In this document: positions 49,818 to 62,871 of the stretch, piece by piece
How positions within the stretch are numbered: the first letter of the stretch is position 1
Layout of the letters: each line of letters begins with the position of its first letter
Assembly: GCA_002633005.1 (NCBI GenBank)
Contig: NMRA01000181.1
Coordinates: forward strand, 508,959-572,958
DNA from: Phoronis australis
Lineage: Eukaryota; Phoronida; Phoronidae
Reading direction: 5' to 3'
Length of the DNA: 64,000 nucleotides
The notes under the pieces: model-generated
Told to the model about the DNA's origin: nothing
The model's input: the letters and a program-made list of their open reading frames with translations, nothing else
The model's database searches: none
Position numbers and translations under genes: made by a program

Positions 49818-50364
49818 CAGAACCCTTGTGATGACTACTGCAGAAACGGTGTTCATGGACATTTAAAATGGAAAAAGACTAATTGTGGTAAAACCTACAG
49901 CAGTGTGCTTGGCTAACAGTCAAATTTCATACACCCCATTTTAAGGAGCATGACTTACACAACGAGGATGGGACATTTAAGTAACCAATGACTGATGAGA
50001 TCAGAGACAGAAAATGCTAATTCATGAAGAAAACTAGAGCTACTACAAGCATACAGCACAATGACTCAAAGATTATGAACACAGTTGCAATGATGAAGGA
50101 TTCGTATGACGTAATGGATTACAAATGACTGTGGAATAAGATAACAGACAAACCATACATTTGTCTAAGTTTTCTCAGCATTTTAACAACAGCACTTCGT
50201 TTTCTCCTCCGACTACAGACCAGAGGCTGGCTGAGGAGCAATGGCCCAGTGCCATCCATTCTTGCCAGTAAATCATGTTGGTGACAACATTATGTAATTT
50301 GATATGACACATAAGAAACTGTCTAAAATCATAACACAGTCAGTGCCTGCTAAAATCAAAAATA

Positions 50365-50644
50365 CATAAACGCGCTTTCCTAAATTTATTCACTTTAATG
50401 AAAAATTCATCCCTTCAATAATCAAACGCCACAAAATATTCAGATTATGTTTACAATTCAACACATTCATTCAGTAAGATTTCCATCTATCGTAGTTATG
50501 TAAAAATAAATTTAAAATCATTCATCAAGAACCAGTCACACATGGATGCTCTTGGTGGGATGCAAACGGAATAGTGTCTTCTTCAACACGGAGTGCTTTA
50601 AAGACTGTCCCCTGGTCATCATCATCTCTATCGTCGTCACTGGA
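50365..50644 (-). other. TOP1: Probable TOP1 3'UTR
   Basis: It runs from the TOP1 stop at 50647-50645 to just past overlapping minus-strand ATTAAA (50399-50394) and AATAAA (50390-50385). The length of about 280 nt is inferred. Confidence 0.5.
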
Positions 50645-50765
50645 TCACAAATGGTTCACGTCTGTAAACTCGTAATCAGGACCCGCCATGTCAATAGCCC
50701 ACCTGAACTTCTCTCGTTGCGTCTTGTTATAGATCTTCTCAATGGGAACCTCCCATTTCTTGCAC
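50645..50765 (-). CDS. TOP1: TOP1 exon L (terminal)
   Basis: Residues 489-528 and TGA, with [20 protein letters not shown] and [13 protein letters not shown], plus the extra tail TDVNHL. Confidence 0.97.
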
Positions 50766-53700
50766 CTGTCGTAGTAACAAATAGCATTACAGAATAATGC
50801 GCATTACATAGACTTGATATTCACTGTGAGATGCAATGGTCCAACATCAGGCCCAACAAACCAAATGGGGTGGACACAGGATATAAGGCAGATGCCCTTA
50901 AGGTTAACCATTAACCGGTGCCACCAAAGTTCATAAACCTGCAGCAATTCAGACCAATCTTATGTTATATGTGAAATTAGGGAGTACACAACTCCCAATT
51001 CTTTTAAGAGCAGTTTGGGATTCATTGCGTGCAAAGTCTGGGTATATTTCAATGCATGTCCACTGTGTTTGGTTATCAAAAGACAAAGAGCAGAGACTTT
51101 GAACATGCACAGGTATGCAAAGGCTTTGCATGCATTGAATCGGAAATAATGCTTAAAAGAAATAATGACCAAGTGACTGAACATTACCAGAATACTGTTT
51201 ACAAGATTTAATTCAGATTCGAGATTTTCATAACTGACTCATACCCAGTTGACACCTGACTTTATGGTTAGAATATGGACAGCAACATTGGCTTCCAGAG
51301 TGGAATCACCTTAGTCGATTTTCCAAAACAAATTCAAAGCATCAATACCCGCCAAGAAGATAATAGCCAAGTTTTTAGGGATAGTGTAAGAATGGTTTAC
51401 ATAGTTTAGCTTGAACATGGAAGTGACTATGATGCTTTCTAGACTGAACTTTTGTTATTGTACATTGCATTTTTCATAATAAACGTTGAAAACATACAAT
51501 GCATACTGAAGTGGGTAGTGAGCTGTCATTGTTATTAGCATCAATGGAAGGTTAGATAAGATTTGTGGTAAGTTGCGGCAGCTAATTAACAAGTTCACAC
51601 CAGACACACAGATTGCGGTTACAATCAAACCCCACCCCACGTTCGATTCTACTCAGTCAAACTGTCTAAATTTAACTGCAAGATAGACTTGATGAAGCCA
51701 AACAACAGCAACGTCAGAAGAGTTGGCTGGGAGAGGAAGACAACTGCCTCTGCTTAGGATTTGCAACAGAGCGATTGTGTACGCACATTGGTGCTCTAAA
51801 AGAGTATACCGAAGGACGACGCTTAGCTTTTTAAGCATCTCTGGCATTTATGTAGGGCTCTATACTTTTAATAATGCCCTCCTAAGTTGGTCTTTCCATA
51901 GTTGGCAAGTAACGCAGTACATAGGTTCTCCTTAATTGCAAACACGTTCCCGGGGATGGCTTACTTACCAGGCTACACTGATGCGAGGGTCAAGGTAGTT
52001 CAGTTTGGACGTTCCTAGAGCGATCTCTTTATTCTCCTCCTGCATTAAAATAAATCACATCAATTATTCCCAACTCCAAAAAATCCCAATGCATTGATAA
52101 ACACAACAGAAATTCTTTTGAATGTCTAGATATTATGACATATATTCAATCAATAAAATGCCTGGTTACTACCACATACGGGAATTTTCAAGAAAGTAGA
52201 ACAAATTTCTTATCATAAAAAATCAGCTTAATTTCCACGTAAAACATTGACTAATTTTCAGTGATTCAGTATTATTTGTATCTGACGTCTTTCTGGGTTT
52301 TCTCCATAGCTACATCAAAGCCATATAAAATTCGTCAACCTATTTTGAAAACTAACTGTTCAACACAATGCAAATGGCGTCAAAAAATCAGAAAAACACC
52401 ATTCCCAATAATGAGGGGAAGCCTTTTTCATTACTACGTTTATTATCAATTTTGACAAAATAAATCCCAAAAACATCATTATTGGTAATTAATCCTCTAC
52501 ATCACCAATGAACTCTGACAATCATGCTAGATGTTTAAGCCAGTAATATCCAACAGTAAGCGGGGTAATATTTAACAGCAAAGCTTGTGCCCTTCTCACC
52601 TTATCAGTAGCTGACACTTCCAATTTGGTCAGTTGTTCTTCCAGTCTTGCCAACATTTTCTTTTTCTTTTCATAAATACTGAAATGCAAAATGAGACACT
52701 GGGTTTTCATGTAAACAATGAAATGCCTGTTCCCGAGCAATCTTGTTTACTCGGTTGCCACGGCGATAAGCAGCATGTAAAGAACCAACACTCACAAACT
52801 GTGCACAGCAAAGCGTTAGCATGTGAACACTAATTTGTCTCACCCTCACCAAATGGAGTAAAACAATTTTAATGGAAAAAAACCTAACCAAATAAATCCA
52901 CTTCTAACATGTTACAAACACTCATATCCTCAAGTAACTATTCACCCGACACAAAATCAACCACGATAAAATCTCCCCCATCTTGTAGAAAAATAATTGC
53001 TAATTTAAATTGTCCCTTTTCCCTTTTTCAAAGGCTTTTTAGCAATGTTATGAATGTTCACAATTTCTCATTTCGTTTATTGCCTAATGGTAGCTACAAT
53101 ATAGAACGCGATAGGAACACTCTATACACATTTTAGGGGTGTGAGAATAAAAACGCTTTCGCTCAACATAATTTCTCATTCCTGTGTGTAAGACGGGCCA
53201 AGAAACCAAATCATAATTTCTTTCACTACTGGAGAAATTAGAGTGTGAATAGTTTGGACATCCCACCGCCACACCACAGTGCGATTTGACGGAAAAACCA
53301 CTGAAAATATCCCATTGAATTAAATCCACCCAAGATTGGAGAACGTTCTCCACCGACATTATCACCATCTAGCGACAAGTCACATGTTATCATGAAACTT
53401 GTAGTGAAGATCCCTTTTGGAACCAAAGAACCATACCTTGATGTGGTTAAGTACGGTCGCTTCATCCACATCTCACGATCAGGGTGCATCCTCTGTCGTA
53501 GAATTTAATGGTGGTGAATCAAATCCTTGAGAAAAGGACAAAACAGCTGTACCCATACCACATCAAGGTTCCAAAAGTGATCTTCACTTAATATTTTCAT
53601 CATTTAAATGGATCCCAGTAATATACATAGTCATGTGTTATCATATTGGCACCATATCAGAATATTGCGCCAATACTCACGCCTTCTTCCCCTCAGATCG

Positions 53701-56700
53701 GGAACTCTTCAGCTCACTCTTAGCATCCTTCACTTGTCTCTTGGCTTCCTTCACTGCCTTCTTCTTCAGTTTGATCTGTCAAAGGCAAGTTATCACATCA
53801 CTTACAGTCGAAAGAATAACAATCCGGGACAGAAACAGATTGTTGTACATACTACTCTGTGCACGTCATGTGGTGAATATTTTCTCGCATTCTGCAGATT
53901 GGAAATAAGAACAAACAGGAACATTCTGTTTGCATCCCACAGTATCGATAACCACTATTTACACTAATTCCTGTCAAAACGTTGTAAAATTTGGGCAAAA
54001 ACAACAGAACAAAAACAGAAGAAAAAACAATTACTTATTAATCTTTTTGAAAATTAGTCAAAAACTTTTGCTCCAAACTTTGATGGACTTCTGATGACGA
54101 GGAAATTTTGTCACCTGTTTAAAAAATACAGTCACATGAAACTTACCTTTTCAAGCATGTTTTCCATCTGTTTACTAAAGTTCTTGGGTGCTGCCCTCTG
54201 ATGGTTACAAAGGATGGCTACCGCACGATTGGCACGGTTGTATGAGAGCAGCTTAGCAGCAACTGGGTCGCTCTCTACAACAACAAGTATATGACATGTG
54301 AAATGTGACCTCAGGACATCAACAATGCAGAAACAAGAGCAACGCGGAGCGTTGAAATGCGCCCACAATTGCACCGCATACGGTATCCTTCTAGGGTTGT
54401 TTATTGGTACCATAAAGTGGCCAGTAGAGGGCATACTTTGCAAAATGGAAAGGCATGGTCATTGTCTCCTCAATAGGCTAGGGGCAAAATGTGAGTAATC
54501 TTCATAATACAAGCACATCCTATACACCAGTTGCTTAAAGCACCACAGAAACATAGAATTAAAAACAAATTTACCAACATACGAGATTAGCACAGCATTA
54601 GAATGCCAGAAACAAATTTCTACTTGGAACTTTTCCTTCACAGTCACGAAGTAACACAAAGTATACACCTGAAGACCTATGAAAATACAGAGGTCAATGT
54701 AAAATACTAAAATTGCCACTAGAGGCAAATACTAAAATTGCCACTAGAGGCATACCGGTAATCAGAATCATCCTAAAGTCGTCATCGTCCGTTGTCAACA
54801 TCACATAAATACACTTGCTAAATTTAGTAAAGATCCTGCAAACGGTTTGGGAGATACAGCCATGGGCGCAAAAAAACAAAACTGCCACTAGGAGGCGCCA
54901 CAGTAGTCCAAATCGTCTGAAAATCATTGTCAGCTGTCTTCCTTATAGTAAGCACATACACGCCAATTTTCACAATCATCCTTTGAGCGGTTTGGTTGAT
55001 AGAGGGGTGGACGCAAAAATACAGACTCGAAAACAGTAAAAATGGCCACTAGGTGGCGCAAACTACGTCGAATCCATCTGAAAACAGTAGGATAGCGTCA
55101 TCTCACTAATAGGTGCCTACATACCAAATTTCATGAAAATCCGTTCAATACTTTTGAAGATACAAAGGTAAGCGTAAAAAACTAAAATTGCCACTAGGGG
55201 GCACACCGGTAGTCGGATCCGACCAAAAGTCGTCATCTTCCGTTGTTAACATCATATAAATATACTTACACAATTTGTAAAGATCCTGCGAACGGTTTAG
55301 GAGATACAGCCATAGGCGCAAAAAAACAAAACTGCCACTAGGAGGCGCCACAGTAGTCGAAATCGTCGGAAAATCATCGTCAACCATCCTCTACATAGTA
55401 AGCATATACATGCCAATTTTCACAATCATCCTTTGAGCGGTTTGGTTGATAGAGGGGTGGACGCACAAAAACAGACTCGAAAACACTAAAAATGGCCACT
55501 AGGTGGCGCAAACTATGTCGAATCCATCTGAAAACGGGAGGATAGCGTCATCTCACTAATAGGTGCCTACATACCAAATTTCATGAAAATCCAATAAGGA
55601 CTTGTGAAGATACAAAGGTAAGCGTAAAAAAATTAAAATTGCCACTAGGGGGCACACCGGTAGTCGGATCCGTCCAAAAGTCGTCATCTTCCGTTGTTAA
55701 CATCATATAAATATACTTACACAATTTCGTAAAGATCCTGCGAACGGTTTAGGAGATACAGCCATAGGCGCAAAAAAAACAAAACTGCCACTAGGAGGCG
55801 CCACAGTAGTCGAAATCGTCGGAAAATCATCGTCAACCGTCCTCTACATAGTAAGCACATACATGCCAATTTTCACAATCATCCTTTGAGCGGTTTGGTT
55901 GATAGAGGGGTGGAAGCACATAAACAGACTCGAAAACAGTAAAAATGGCCACTAGGTGGCGCAAACTATGTCGAATCCATCCGAAAACGGCAGGATAGCG
56001 TCATCTCACTACTAGGTGCCTACATACCAAATTTCATGAAAATCCGTTCAGGACTTTTGAAGATACAAAGGTAAGCGTAAAAAACTAAAATTGCCACTAG
56101 GGGGCACACCGGTAGTCGGATCCGTCCGAAAGTTCGCACATGCCGTCCCATTCATGAATGGAACATATGTGCCAAATTTCATGAACGTATGTCAAAGGGT
56201 TTTGGAGATAGAGCAGCGGACGCCGGACGGACGCCGCCCGGACGGACGGACAGAGATGACGGCATAATGCGTCCACATATAAATATGTGGGCGCATAAAA
56301 AGCACAAACTGATATCCAGACCACAAAGCGTTATAACAATGAATCAGCACATGTTGAAGTCGGATCTTCGTTGAACTCCGGAAGTTTTACCATACGAGAG
56401 TCCTATTTTAAGTATTCAGTCTGTATACTGTACGTCGGATTTTGAATAATATGCATAAAATCCTTTGATCTAGCTGATTTTGACATATTAGGTTGTTGTC
56501 CCATTAAAAACAAACTCAAAGTCAAAGAATGATGCACTACAAATCATTCTCACTGGACTAAGAAAACTGTGTAAATATGCCACAAAACCATAAAGACAAC
56601 CAAAGACGAACAACACAACCTCAAAATGGAGTCAAATAGGAAATGCGAGTTGGTATCTGAATTCGGATATTGGACCTCAGGGCCAAATTCGCGTCCAACA

Positions 56701-59700
56701 GGTGGATTAGACGTGATAGCTTGACGTACACCCAGCGGTGCCCACGACTCACCTTTGGTCAACAGTGTAAGCTGCTCCTGCAGAGTTCTAGAGGCGTTGT
56801 AAGTACGGAATACCTTTGCAGTCAGACCGTCCATGATACTGGTCAGATGTTTGTTTAGAATGGCCGTCTGTGAAACAAACATTCTCAACGTGCTAGAGAT
56901 TACCAAGGTAACTCCAACTCAAGGAAAGAGCATCAGAAAATGTGAGTAGCAACAATATTATAATGAATACCATAAAAATTATAGAAAATATTGTTGACAA
57001 CAGAAGCAGATTCTAAGAATTTACGGAAAAACTGACAATCATCAAAGGCAAAATCAGAAACCAGAGAAAAAGCAAAAATCACGGAAAACAAAACTCTAAT
57101 TTTAGTCTTTTTCATCAACTATTACACTTGATTTAAAAGGCAGTAGAAGCATCGACAAAATCTCATCATTGTGCCGAGGAAAAGCACATCATTCACAGGT
57201 TCTTAAGGTTAAAGTTTGTAAGACCCTAGAAAACTTAAAAACTTGGCAAATTTCGGCACATCGTATCTCGGAAATGGACTATTCGATTCACATAAAATTT
57301 TCAGATTTTATGCTCTAGGCACTTCTCCAGAATGAAGTTGGCAATTGTTTTCAAAATGTTCCACTTTTGTATAGGGGCTATCAAAAATAGGACTTTTATT
57401 ACAGTATTCATGAAAATACTCAAAAGCTGTATAAATACGAAACGATAATGTAGACAACTGTAACCCCCCATTTTTGGTCATGTTATCGATGCCATAGCGT
57501 TGCCATCAATGTACCTTTCTATTTTTGCAAATTTTGACCAAAAAGATGTAACTTAAGTAAGGGCAGATTGATAAAATTCAAAAATTAAACTCTAAGGCTT
57601 CTTACTTTCGACGAATATACACTTTATTGAGTTTTGTAGATATTTAGCTGAATAAACAAACTCTTCGACAAGGTCCTACTTAACCTTAAAGAACAAAAGA
57701 GCACGATAACATGACCATTAATTTGTCTGAAACACAAATAATGGTGTGTGTCGGGGGAGGAACGAAGAGCATGACAATACCTCTGGCACACTCCCAGAAT
57801 TCCCCACTTTGATATAGGAAGGTACATAATATGACAATATGCTGCATTTGTCACACTTAAAAATACAGCTTCCTTCTCCTAGACTCAAACAGATTTAACT
57901 TGTACTCTACACGTCCTAAGTTTTACAAACACTGCTCAGCTCGTTCACGGTTATCCAACAAAATGAGGTATGCATTGTTTTTGCAAAACTGCCTCTCAAT
58001 TCAGTCATCAACTGACCTTTTACAGCAGATATTCCACGAATGGTAAATCTCATGGCACTACTCACATTGAGGCGATCAAAGAGGTCGTCGGCCGGCTGCT
58101 TGTGATCCATGAACAACTTGAGGTTCTTAAAAACGCGCTTCTCCACGGACACGCTGTTCTGGTAACGGATGGAGTCCTTACCCAGGAAGTCAAACTCGAC
58201 TACATTTTCCTTCTCTCCTTCCTTCTCATGCAGTCTGATGTGCTCAACTCGCAGCGAGCAGCAGCCGACGGTGTCAGCTGTCTCGTCAGTCTCTTTCTCA
58301 TTTCCAGCTCTCAGGGCGAGCTGGAAATAGAACCAGTAACTTCTGAGGGTAGATGTATTGGGCTTACAGAAAATCTCCCACTTACAATTGGTTTCAGTAT
58401 ATTTTGACATAAGTTCGGTGAAAGCATCATTTCCCACAGAAATCAAACCAGACCCAATTTTGGTCTGAGAATGACTGCGAGGAGCGTAAATACTGACTTG
58501 CAACAATGTTTGAGGTACGTCATGTTGACTTCCAAACTATAAATTACTAACAGTTTTCCTCGATTCATCACCTTGGAAACAAAATTATTTCGTGAAATCA
58601 GTGGATCTGCCACCACAGCAGGCAGTGTACATCAAAAGCGCTTAAACTACAACAGGCAGTAAACAGATAGAAGTCGGAATTGTTCGGCTTAAATCAAGCA
58701 AGATCAATGAAATTCGCACCACCAGTCCATGCCGTCATCTGGGTTCTATGTTCGTTCATCAGCGGGAGGAATTGAGTTAGAGAACGAACATACAGTTTAC
58801 GCATTTACGGGGAGAAATTGGAGGGTACGGGCAAGAGAATGGATAACAATATGACCCTTTTTTTTAATTGACGATGTTTATGCAGGATCGCCGACTTCAG
58901 ATTTCATTTCGGCGCTTAAGATTTTTCACTTCTGGAGACCTCAGGTTTTGTTTGGCGACCTGGTATTTTTGCCAGGGCGCCAAATGCAACTTGCCGTTAA
59001 CCTAAGCATCAAGCGCTGTACAAAAATAATACAAACGTCAAAAATAAAGATCTGGTCTCCCTCTTTTTACAGAATGTATTTACAAACGGTGAAACAGTAA
59101 GACACTTGACACATCCATCATTAATACAAACGTCCTGTTGTCAATCACTTCATAATGGGCCTTGCTTGAATGTTGGCAACGTTCATGTGTTTAATAAATC
59201 GATGTAGATTATCAAAAAAATTTAAAATGCAACAAATCAGAATGAAGAAATACACAAACTCTCACAAAGTGAAGGCATAGCGATCCTGCTTCTGGTATAA
59301 CTTCACTCAACAGAGTGAAAGATCCAACAAGCGGAAACATACCTTGTCTATGAAGTACATAGCGACGGCCCTCTGGCGTACCCTCATTTCTTTAGACTTC
59401 CAATCCTCTCTGTAAGTAGCGCGGACCCGGTCGATGATTTTGTGCAGACTTCTGGCGGTCTCATACTTCTGCCAGTCCTTCTCACCCTGCATTGCCAAGA
59501 ACACACTGCATTGTATTGAGATTACACAAACTTGAACCAATAAGTTACTCCCAGAGTGTGCTCAATAACGTTATTCACGTCTCAAGTGAGCCAGATAGTA
59601 CAAGATCACTTGGGTGCAACACGAAATCTTGCGAATGCATCTCATAAGTCAGTTACGTGCACTAGCAAAGAGGCTGGCACCGATGAGAAATTGGACGGCT

Positions 59701-62700
59701 ACTTGGACGGTTATGGGAGCAAATAGAACGTTAACACCGAAGTACCCAAGTTGTTATTCAACTACTTGTACAACGGATAACAAACAACCCAACAGATGCC
59801 GCTATAGTCACAAAGCTCAACACAAGCACCGATGATTCAAAATGAGCCAAGAACCCGTTATCGCTAAATACTACAAGAGCCAAAATGTCCACTGACTAAT
59901 GCACCTATCCGCCAAATAATGTACACGAGTAAATTCAACGCAGGGCTACTAACCTTGAGCCTTGAGCTAGCGTTCAACATGACATACTTCACTTGTCCCT
60001 GTACGTTCTCTGTCCACGAGGCCAGCCAAGAGACAGTGTTGTCATGTTGCACCTTCTTCCACTTGTGACCCTCGGGAGGGGTTGGCACTTTGGCATCCCT
60101 GGTGAGACAGTAATTATAAACATACACACGCACGCGCGCACATTTATTATATAGGCCACACGCCTTTTGAAACCATAAATTCACCATTTTACCACGACAC
60201 CCATGGTCAGTACATACAAACACGTGCTACAGAGATAACAAAGCAATTGTACAACTAAGCTTCTTGTAACATACGTTTTCCTACTTTCAGTACCAACAAA
60301 TGTATTTTGCCACCTGATTTAAGTTGGAGACAACACGCCAACCACGGTTGCACATTATAACGCCGTCAGGAATTTATGCACTCATAATTACATAATACTA
60401 CAAAAAAATAACAATGGCATGTCAATGTTGCTTTATTATTCAGGAATCAGTAACTGCAGTGTACTTGCACATACTTGCTACAGTTGATAATGACATCCTC
60501 GGGGTTAACTCTCCTCTTCAACTGTCCCATCTTGGGGTGGTCGCCACGGCCACGGAACAGACCTGGCGGCTCTATCCTGAAGTTGCCAATCTTTTCCTTG
60601 TGTCCATCAATGGAGCAGAAGCCGTACTCGGCGATCAACTCTTCATTCTTTTCCTTGATGGCCTATGGTAATGACCAGTTAGTCACTATTTAGCCAAAAT
60701 AGACAACAGTGCTTGACTCACCTCACAATTTCATTAAAAACAACATATTATATTTGTTACTGTTCTACTGTGCCCCACGACAGGGACCCTTAAAACTGTA
60801 CTTCCATTCTGTGACACAACTGCCATTTCGCACGAGTACTAGTGCAGAGACTCTGGAGGCCAAGTGTCGAGATCTAGCGAACCCAGCGGATCACCAGTGT
60901 ACCACGTTAGCAATTGGCTTGCACTCCCAAGGTTATAGAGTTCCACATCGATATGATTAAAAAATTTACAAGCGATAGACATGTGCAGTGATGCAATCAC
61001 AACAAACACAGATAGTCCATGATTTAGTTTACGAATAAAGTGACATCTCGGAAAGAAACCTCGATTCAAACAGTACTTGTTAGAATTGAAGTATTTACGA
61101 CATCAATGGCCTAACTCTATGTTCAAATAGTACTTTTTACAATGTGACTAATATTGTTTAGCCAGGGTGAACATAATTTGAAGAAAGGCATACACGGCAG
61201 AGTAGGATATGCCGCCGCCGCCCACACACAGAGGAGGGCCTGTCATGTATCGCATTGTACCATGTACCTTCTTTTCCTCCTTGGACATGGCTTTGCGTTT
61301 TTCTGACTGTGCTTGGAAATAGGCATGCATGTCCCTGAAGTCACACTTGGACAGATCTGTAATTCTTTTACGCTCCTCCTCCGTCATCACCTAAACAACG
61401 AGAACAGAAAAAGACGATTTTCGAAATTCACTACCACACCAGATGGCAAACAGGTCCTTGGTGGGCAGGTTTCAGCGCCACCTACGGTCGGATCCCACAT
61501 AAAGCACACCGGAAGTTTCGACAGCGCTTTAACACATTTCCAGCTATCACAATGACGGCAAGTTTCCACTCTCGTGTGGTGAGGTGTACTAATGGCTAAC
61601 ACAGAAAAAGGCAAACCTCTTGAAATATCCATGGATGAAGGACAGCACGGCCCACACTTTTCCCACTGCGAAGAATAATCGGCAGCTGCCAGTCAGTCAT
61701 GGCGAGAGATAAAGCAGGAGAATTTCGATCCCAACGAGATGTTAAAAGCTATGGTAAACTAGTGAACTTAACCTAATCAAACAATGTGAGGGGCTTAGTG
61801 GGATTTATTCCCATTTTTAAATTTAGCAACCACTGTGTAGTAATTGAATTTCTGTCCACCAAATCTGAGATCAATCGGGATCAAGCGGAAGTCAGTCTCA
61901 CAATCTCATTACCCTAGTGGGCGCCAAGATGAGAAGTCCGCTATTGTAGCAAAACTTTGAAATCACCCGAGTTTGCACTAAACTATGGCAATACAATTTG
62001 TAAATCACAGGCTTGGATAAAAAGTAACTTTTCAGAATGAATAAAAATTGTGCTTCAAGTTACGCATCTTTAAAAAGCTATCGCCAGCAAAAATTATATC
62101 GAGGAATGAAGACTAACCATAAAATACAAATTCAGGAATGCAAGAATTTTAAGTATTTTGGTGTAAGTAGCCGGTACCTGTGTGATGTTTCCTATTTTTT
62201 TAATCAGTTGGGTACAACTTCTCAACAAAATTTAGAGCCACCAACAGGACAAATAATCGACTACAGCCGGCCAATTCCCAGCCTTTGCTACTGTTGTCCA
62301 CCCTCCCACTTTCCAGACACTAACAGCCTCTACAGCCATAAATTGGCCAGTGCGTCTTATGCTACCAGGACTTGCACTCACCTGAGGGGGAAAGGTGCTT
62401 GTTGCCTACTGACAGGAGGAATTTTTTTAATAAGGGGGAAATCTCCCCCCCCCCATCCCCCTGGTCACAGAATCTCTAGTCAACACTCATCATGTCGCAG
62501 CACTAACTACTGTAGCTACTGGGTTAGCATAGCCTTCTGATGTTGACATCCTGCGTGACCTGAAGTCATTCTAACCTCAAGGAGGATTTTTTTATCATTT
62601 GAAGAGAATCTTTGGACCTGGCAATGAGAATTTAGCGTGATACTTAAACGCTCTTCAGAGGAGAATGTGGTCGATAATTGGCCCCAATTATGAGGCATAG

Positions 62701-62871
62701 GGGCACTGACTTCCCTAACCGAACAATGCTACATACAATTGAGCCTTACCTTCCTCCAGTCCTTGAAGAAGTTCTTGTTAAACACATCTTTGGTGGTGTA
62801 ATCGTGTTCAATCATCTTTGAGTAGAATCCAGCCACTTCCTCAGCATCCTGACTCAGACTCATTTTCTCCC
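50645..62871 (-). CDS. TOP1: DNA topoisomerase I (type IB), C-terminal 12 exons
   Basis: TOP1 nicks one DNA strand, forms a 3'-phosphotyrosyl link and relaxes supercoils during transcription and replication. Twelve exons join in frame to 528 residues and a stop. They cover most of the core, the linker and the C-terminal domain of nuclear TOP1. All five catalytic residues known from human TOP1 are present: Arg488 ([10 protein letters not shown]), Lys532 (FLGKDSIRY), Arg590 (VFRTYNAS), His632 (ILCNHQRA) and Tyr723 (SKLNYLDPR, residue 480 of this fragment). The nuclear length and linker rule out a mitochondrial-only or poxvirus-type enzyme. The charged N-terminus and first core strands (about 240 residues in human) must lie right of 64000. 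The protein ends [10 protein letters not shown], six residues longer than the usual DYEF end. Exons are listed below. Confidence 0.97.
51969..52039 (-). CDS. TOP1: TOP1 exon K, active-site tyrosine
   Basis: Residues 466-488, with [20 protein letters not shown]. The Tyr is the nucleophile. The Trp codon is split at GTAAGT, phase 2. Confidence 0.97.
52600..52678 (-). CDS. TOP1: TOP1 exon J, linker
   Basis: Residues 439-465, with [19 protein letters not shown], the second linker helix. The donor is GTGAGA. Confidence 0.95.
53681..53775 (-). CDS. TOP1: TOP1 exon I, linker coiled coil
   Basis: Residues 408-438, Lys/Glu/Ala-rich ([20 protein letters not shown]). It forms the first linker helix. 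Sequence identity is low, as usual for the linker, but the phase (0 to 2) and position fit. The donor is GTGAGT. Confidence 0.88.
54147..54274 (-). CDS. TOP1: TOP1 exon H, with catalytic His
   Basis: Residues 365-407, with [20 protein letters not shown] (the catalytic His) and the start of the linker. The donor is GTAAGT. Confidence 0.97.
54333..56301 (+). mobile_element. Helitron-like element with 450-bp higher-order tandem array
   Basis: Left end ACAAGAGCAACGCGGAGC, then GTTGAAATGCGCCCAC. Right end CCACATATAAATATGTGG, then GCGCATAAAAA, with a subterminal hairpin. ATGCGCCCAC near the left end is inverted as GTGGGCGCAT near the right. The core holds units starting at about 54734, 55184, 55635 and 56087 (period about 450 bp). 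Each contains three related subunits of about 150 bp marked by GCCACTAG-GG-GC motifs. A GGACGGAC-rich run precedes the right end. A core array plus conserved ends and a terminal hairpin resembles non-autonomous Helentron-type elements (the pearl elements of bivalves). It lies in the TOP1 intron between exons G and H. Confidence 0.75.
56753..56867 (-). CDS. TOP1: TOP1 exon G, with catalytic Arg
   Basis: Residues 327-364, with [20 protein letters not shown] and TYNAS, the second catalytic Arg being in VFRTYNAS. Phase 1, donor GTGAGT. The following intron carries the Helitron-like element. Confidence 0.97.
58066..58320 (-). CDS. TOP1: TOP1 exon F, with two catalytic residues
   Basis: Residues 242-326. 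[10 protein letters not shown] holds the first catalytic Arg; [15 protein letters not shown] follows; [11 protein letters not shown] holds the catalytic Lys; [11 protein letters not shown] and DDLFDRLN close the exon. The donor is GTGAGT. Confidence 0.97.
59343..59486 (-). CDS. TOP1: TOP1 exon E
   Basis: Residues 194-241, with [20 protein letters not shown] and [20 protein letters not shown]. The donor is GTATGT, phase 0. Confidence 0.97.
59954..60098 (-). CDS. TOP1: TOP1 exon D
   Basis: Residues 145-193, with [20 protein letters not shown] and [18 protein letters not shown]. The donor is GTTAGT. Confidence 0.96.
60475..60662 (-). CDS. TOP1: TOP1 exon C
   Basis: Residues 83-144, with [35 protein letters not shown] and [15 protein letters not shown]. 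It carries the highly conserved cap-region DNA-clamp sequence. Phase 2, donor GTATGT. Confidence 0.97.
61268..61390 (-). CDS. TOP1: TOP1 exon B
   Basis: Residues 42-82, with [19 protein letters not shown] and [10 protein letters not shown]. The donor is GTACAT, phase 0. Confidence 0.95.
62573..62690. repeat. Dispersed repeat copy (GGATTTTT family)
   Basis: GGAGGATTTTTTTATCATTTG, then a CTTTGGACCTGGCAATGAGAA block, then AGGAGAATG, in the same order as the two copies in CNOT1 intron 2 (about 41930-42060 and 42690-42790). Confidence 0.5.
62750..62871 (-). CDS. TOP1: TOP1 exon A (first in window)
   Basis: Fragment residues 1-41, with [19 protein letters not shown] and [15 protein letters not shown]. 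It enters in phase 1, so an upstream exon is required. The donor is GTAAGG. Confidence 0.95.

Larger units (their letters stand above)
46266..50364. other. Intergenic region between CNOT1 start and TOP1 3' end
   Basis: It contains a short GC-rich patch at about 46862-46920 that includes TCTCGCGA, the MITE at 48421, the foldback at 48842, and the hairpin repeat at 49764. Overlapping plus and minus frames of 113 and 89 codons near 47.2-47.6 kb show no homology I recognise. No gene is supported. Confidence 0.55.

Noticed and set aside
54694-56324. Several 75-90 codon frames in both strands of the tandem array
   Set aside because: They recur with the repeat period and simply translate the Helitron-like core units.
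57970-58407. 145-codon plus-strand open frame
   Set aside because: It is antisense to TOP1 exon F, whose minus-strand reading matches TOP1 throughout.
62037-62540. 167-codon plus-strand open frame
   Set aside because: It lies within the TOP1 intron between exons A and B. A short stretch vaguely resembles the conserved end of non-LTR reverse transcriptases, but no catalytic motif is present. Treated as chance or a decayed repeat.
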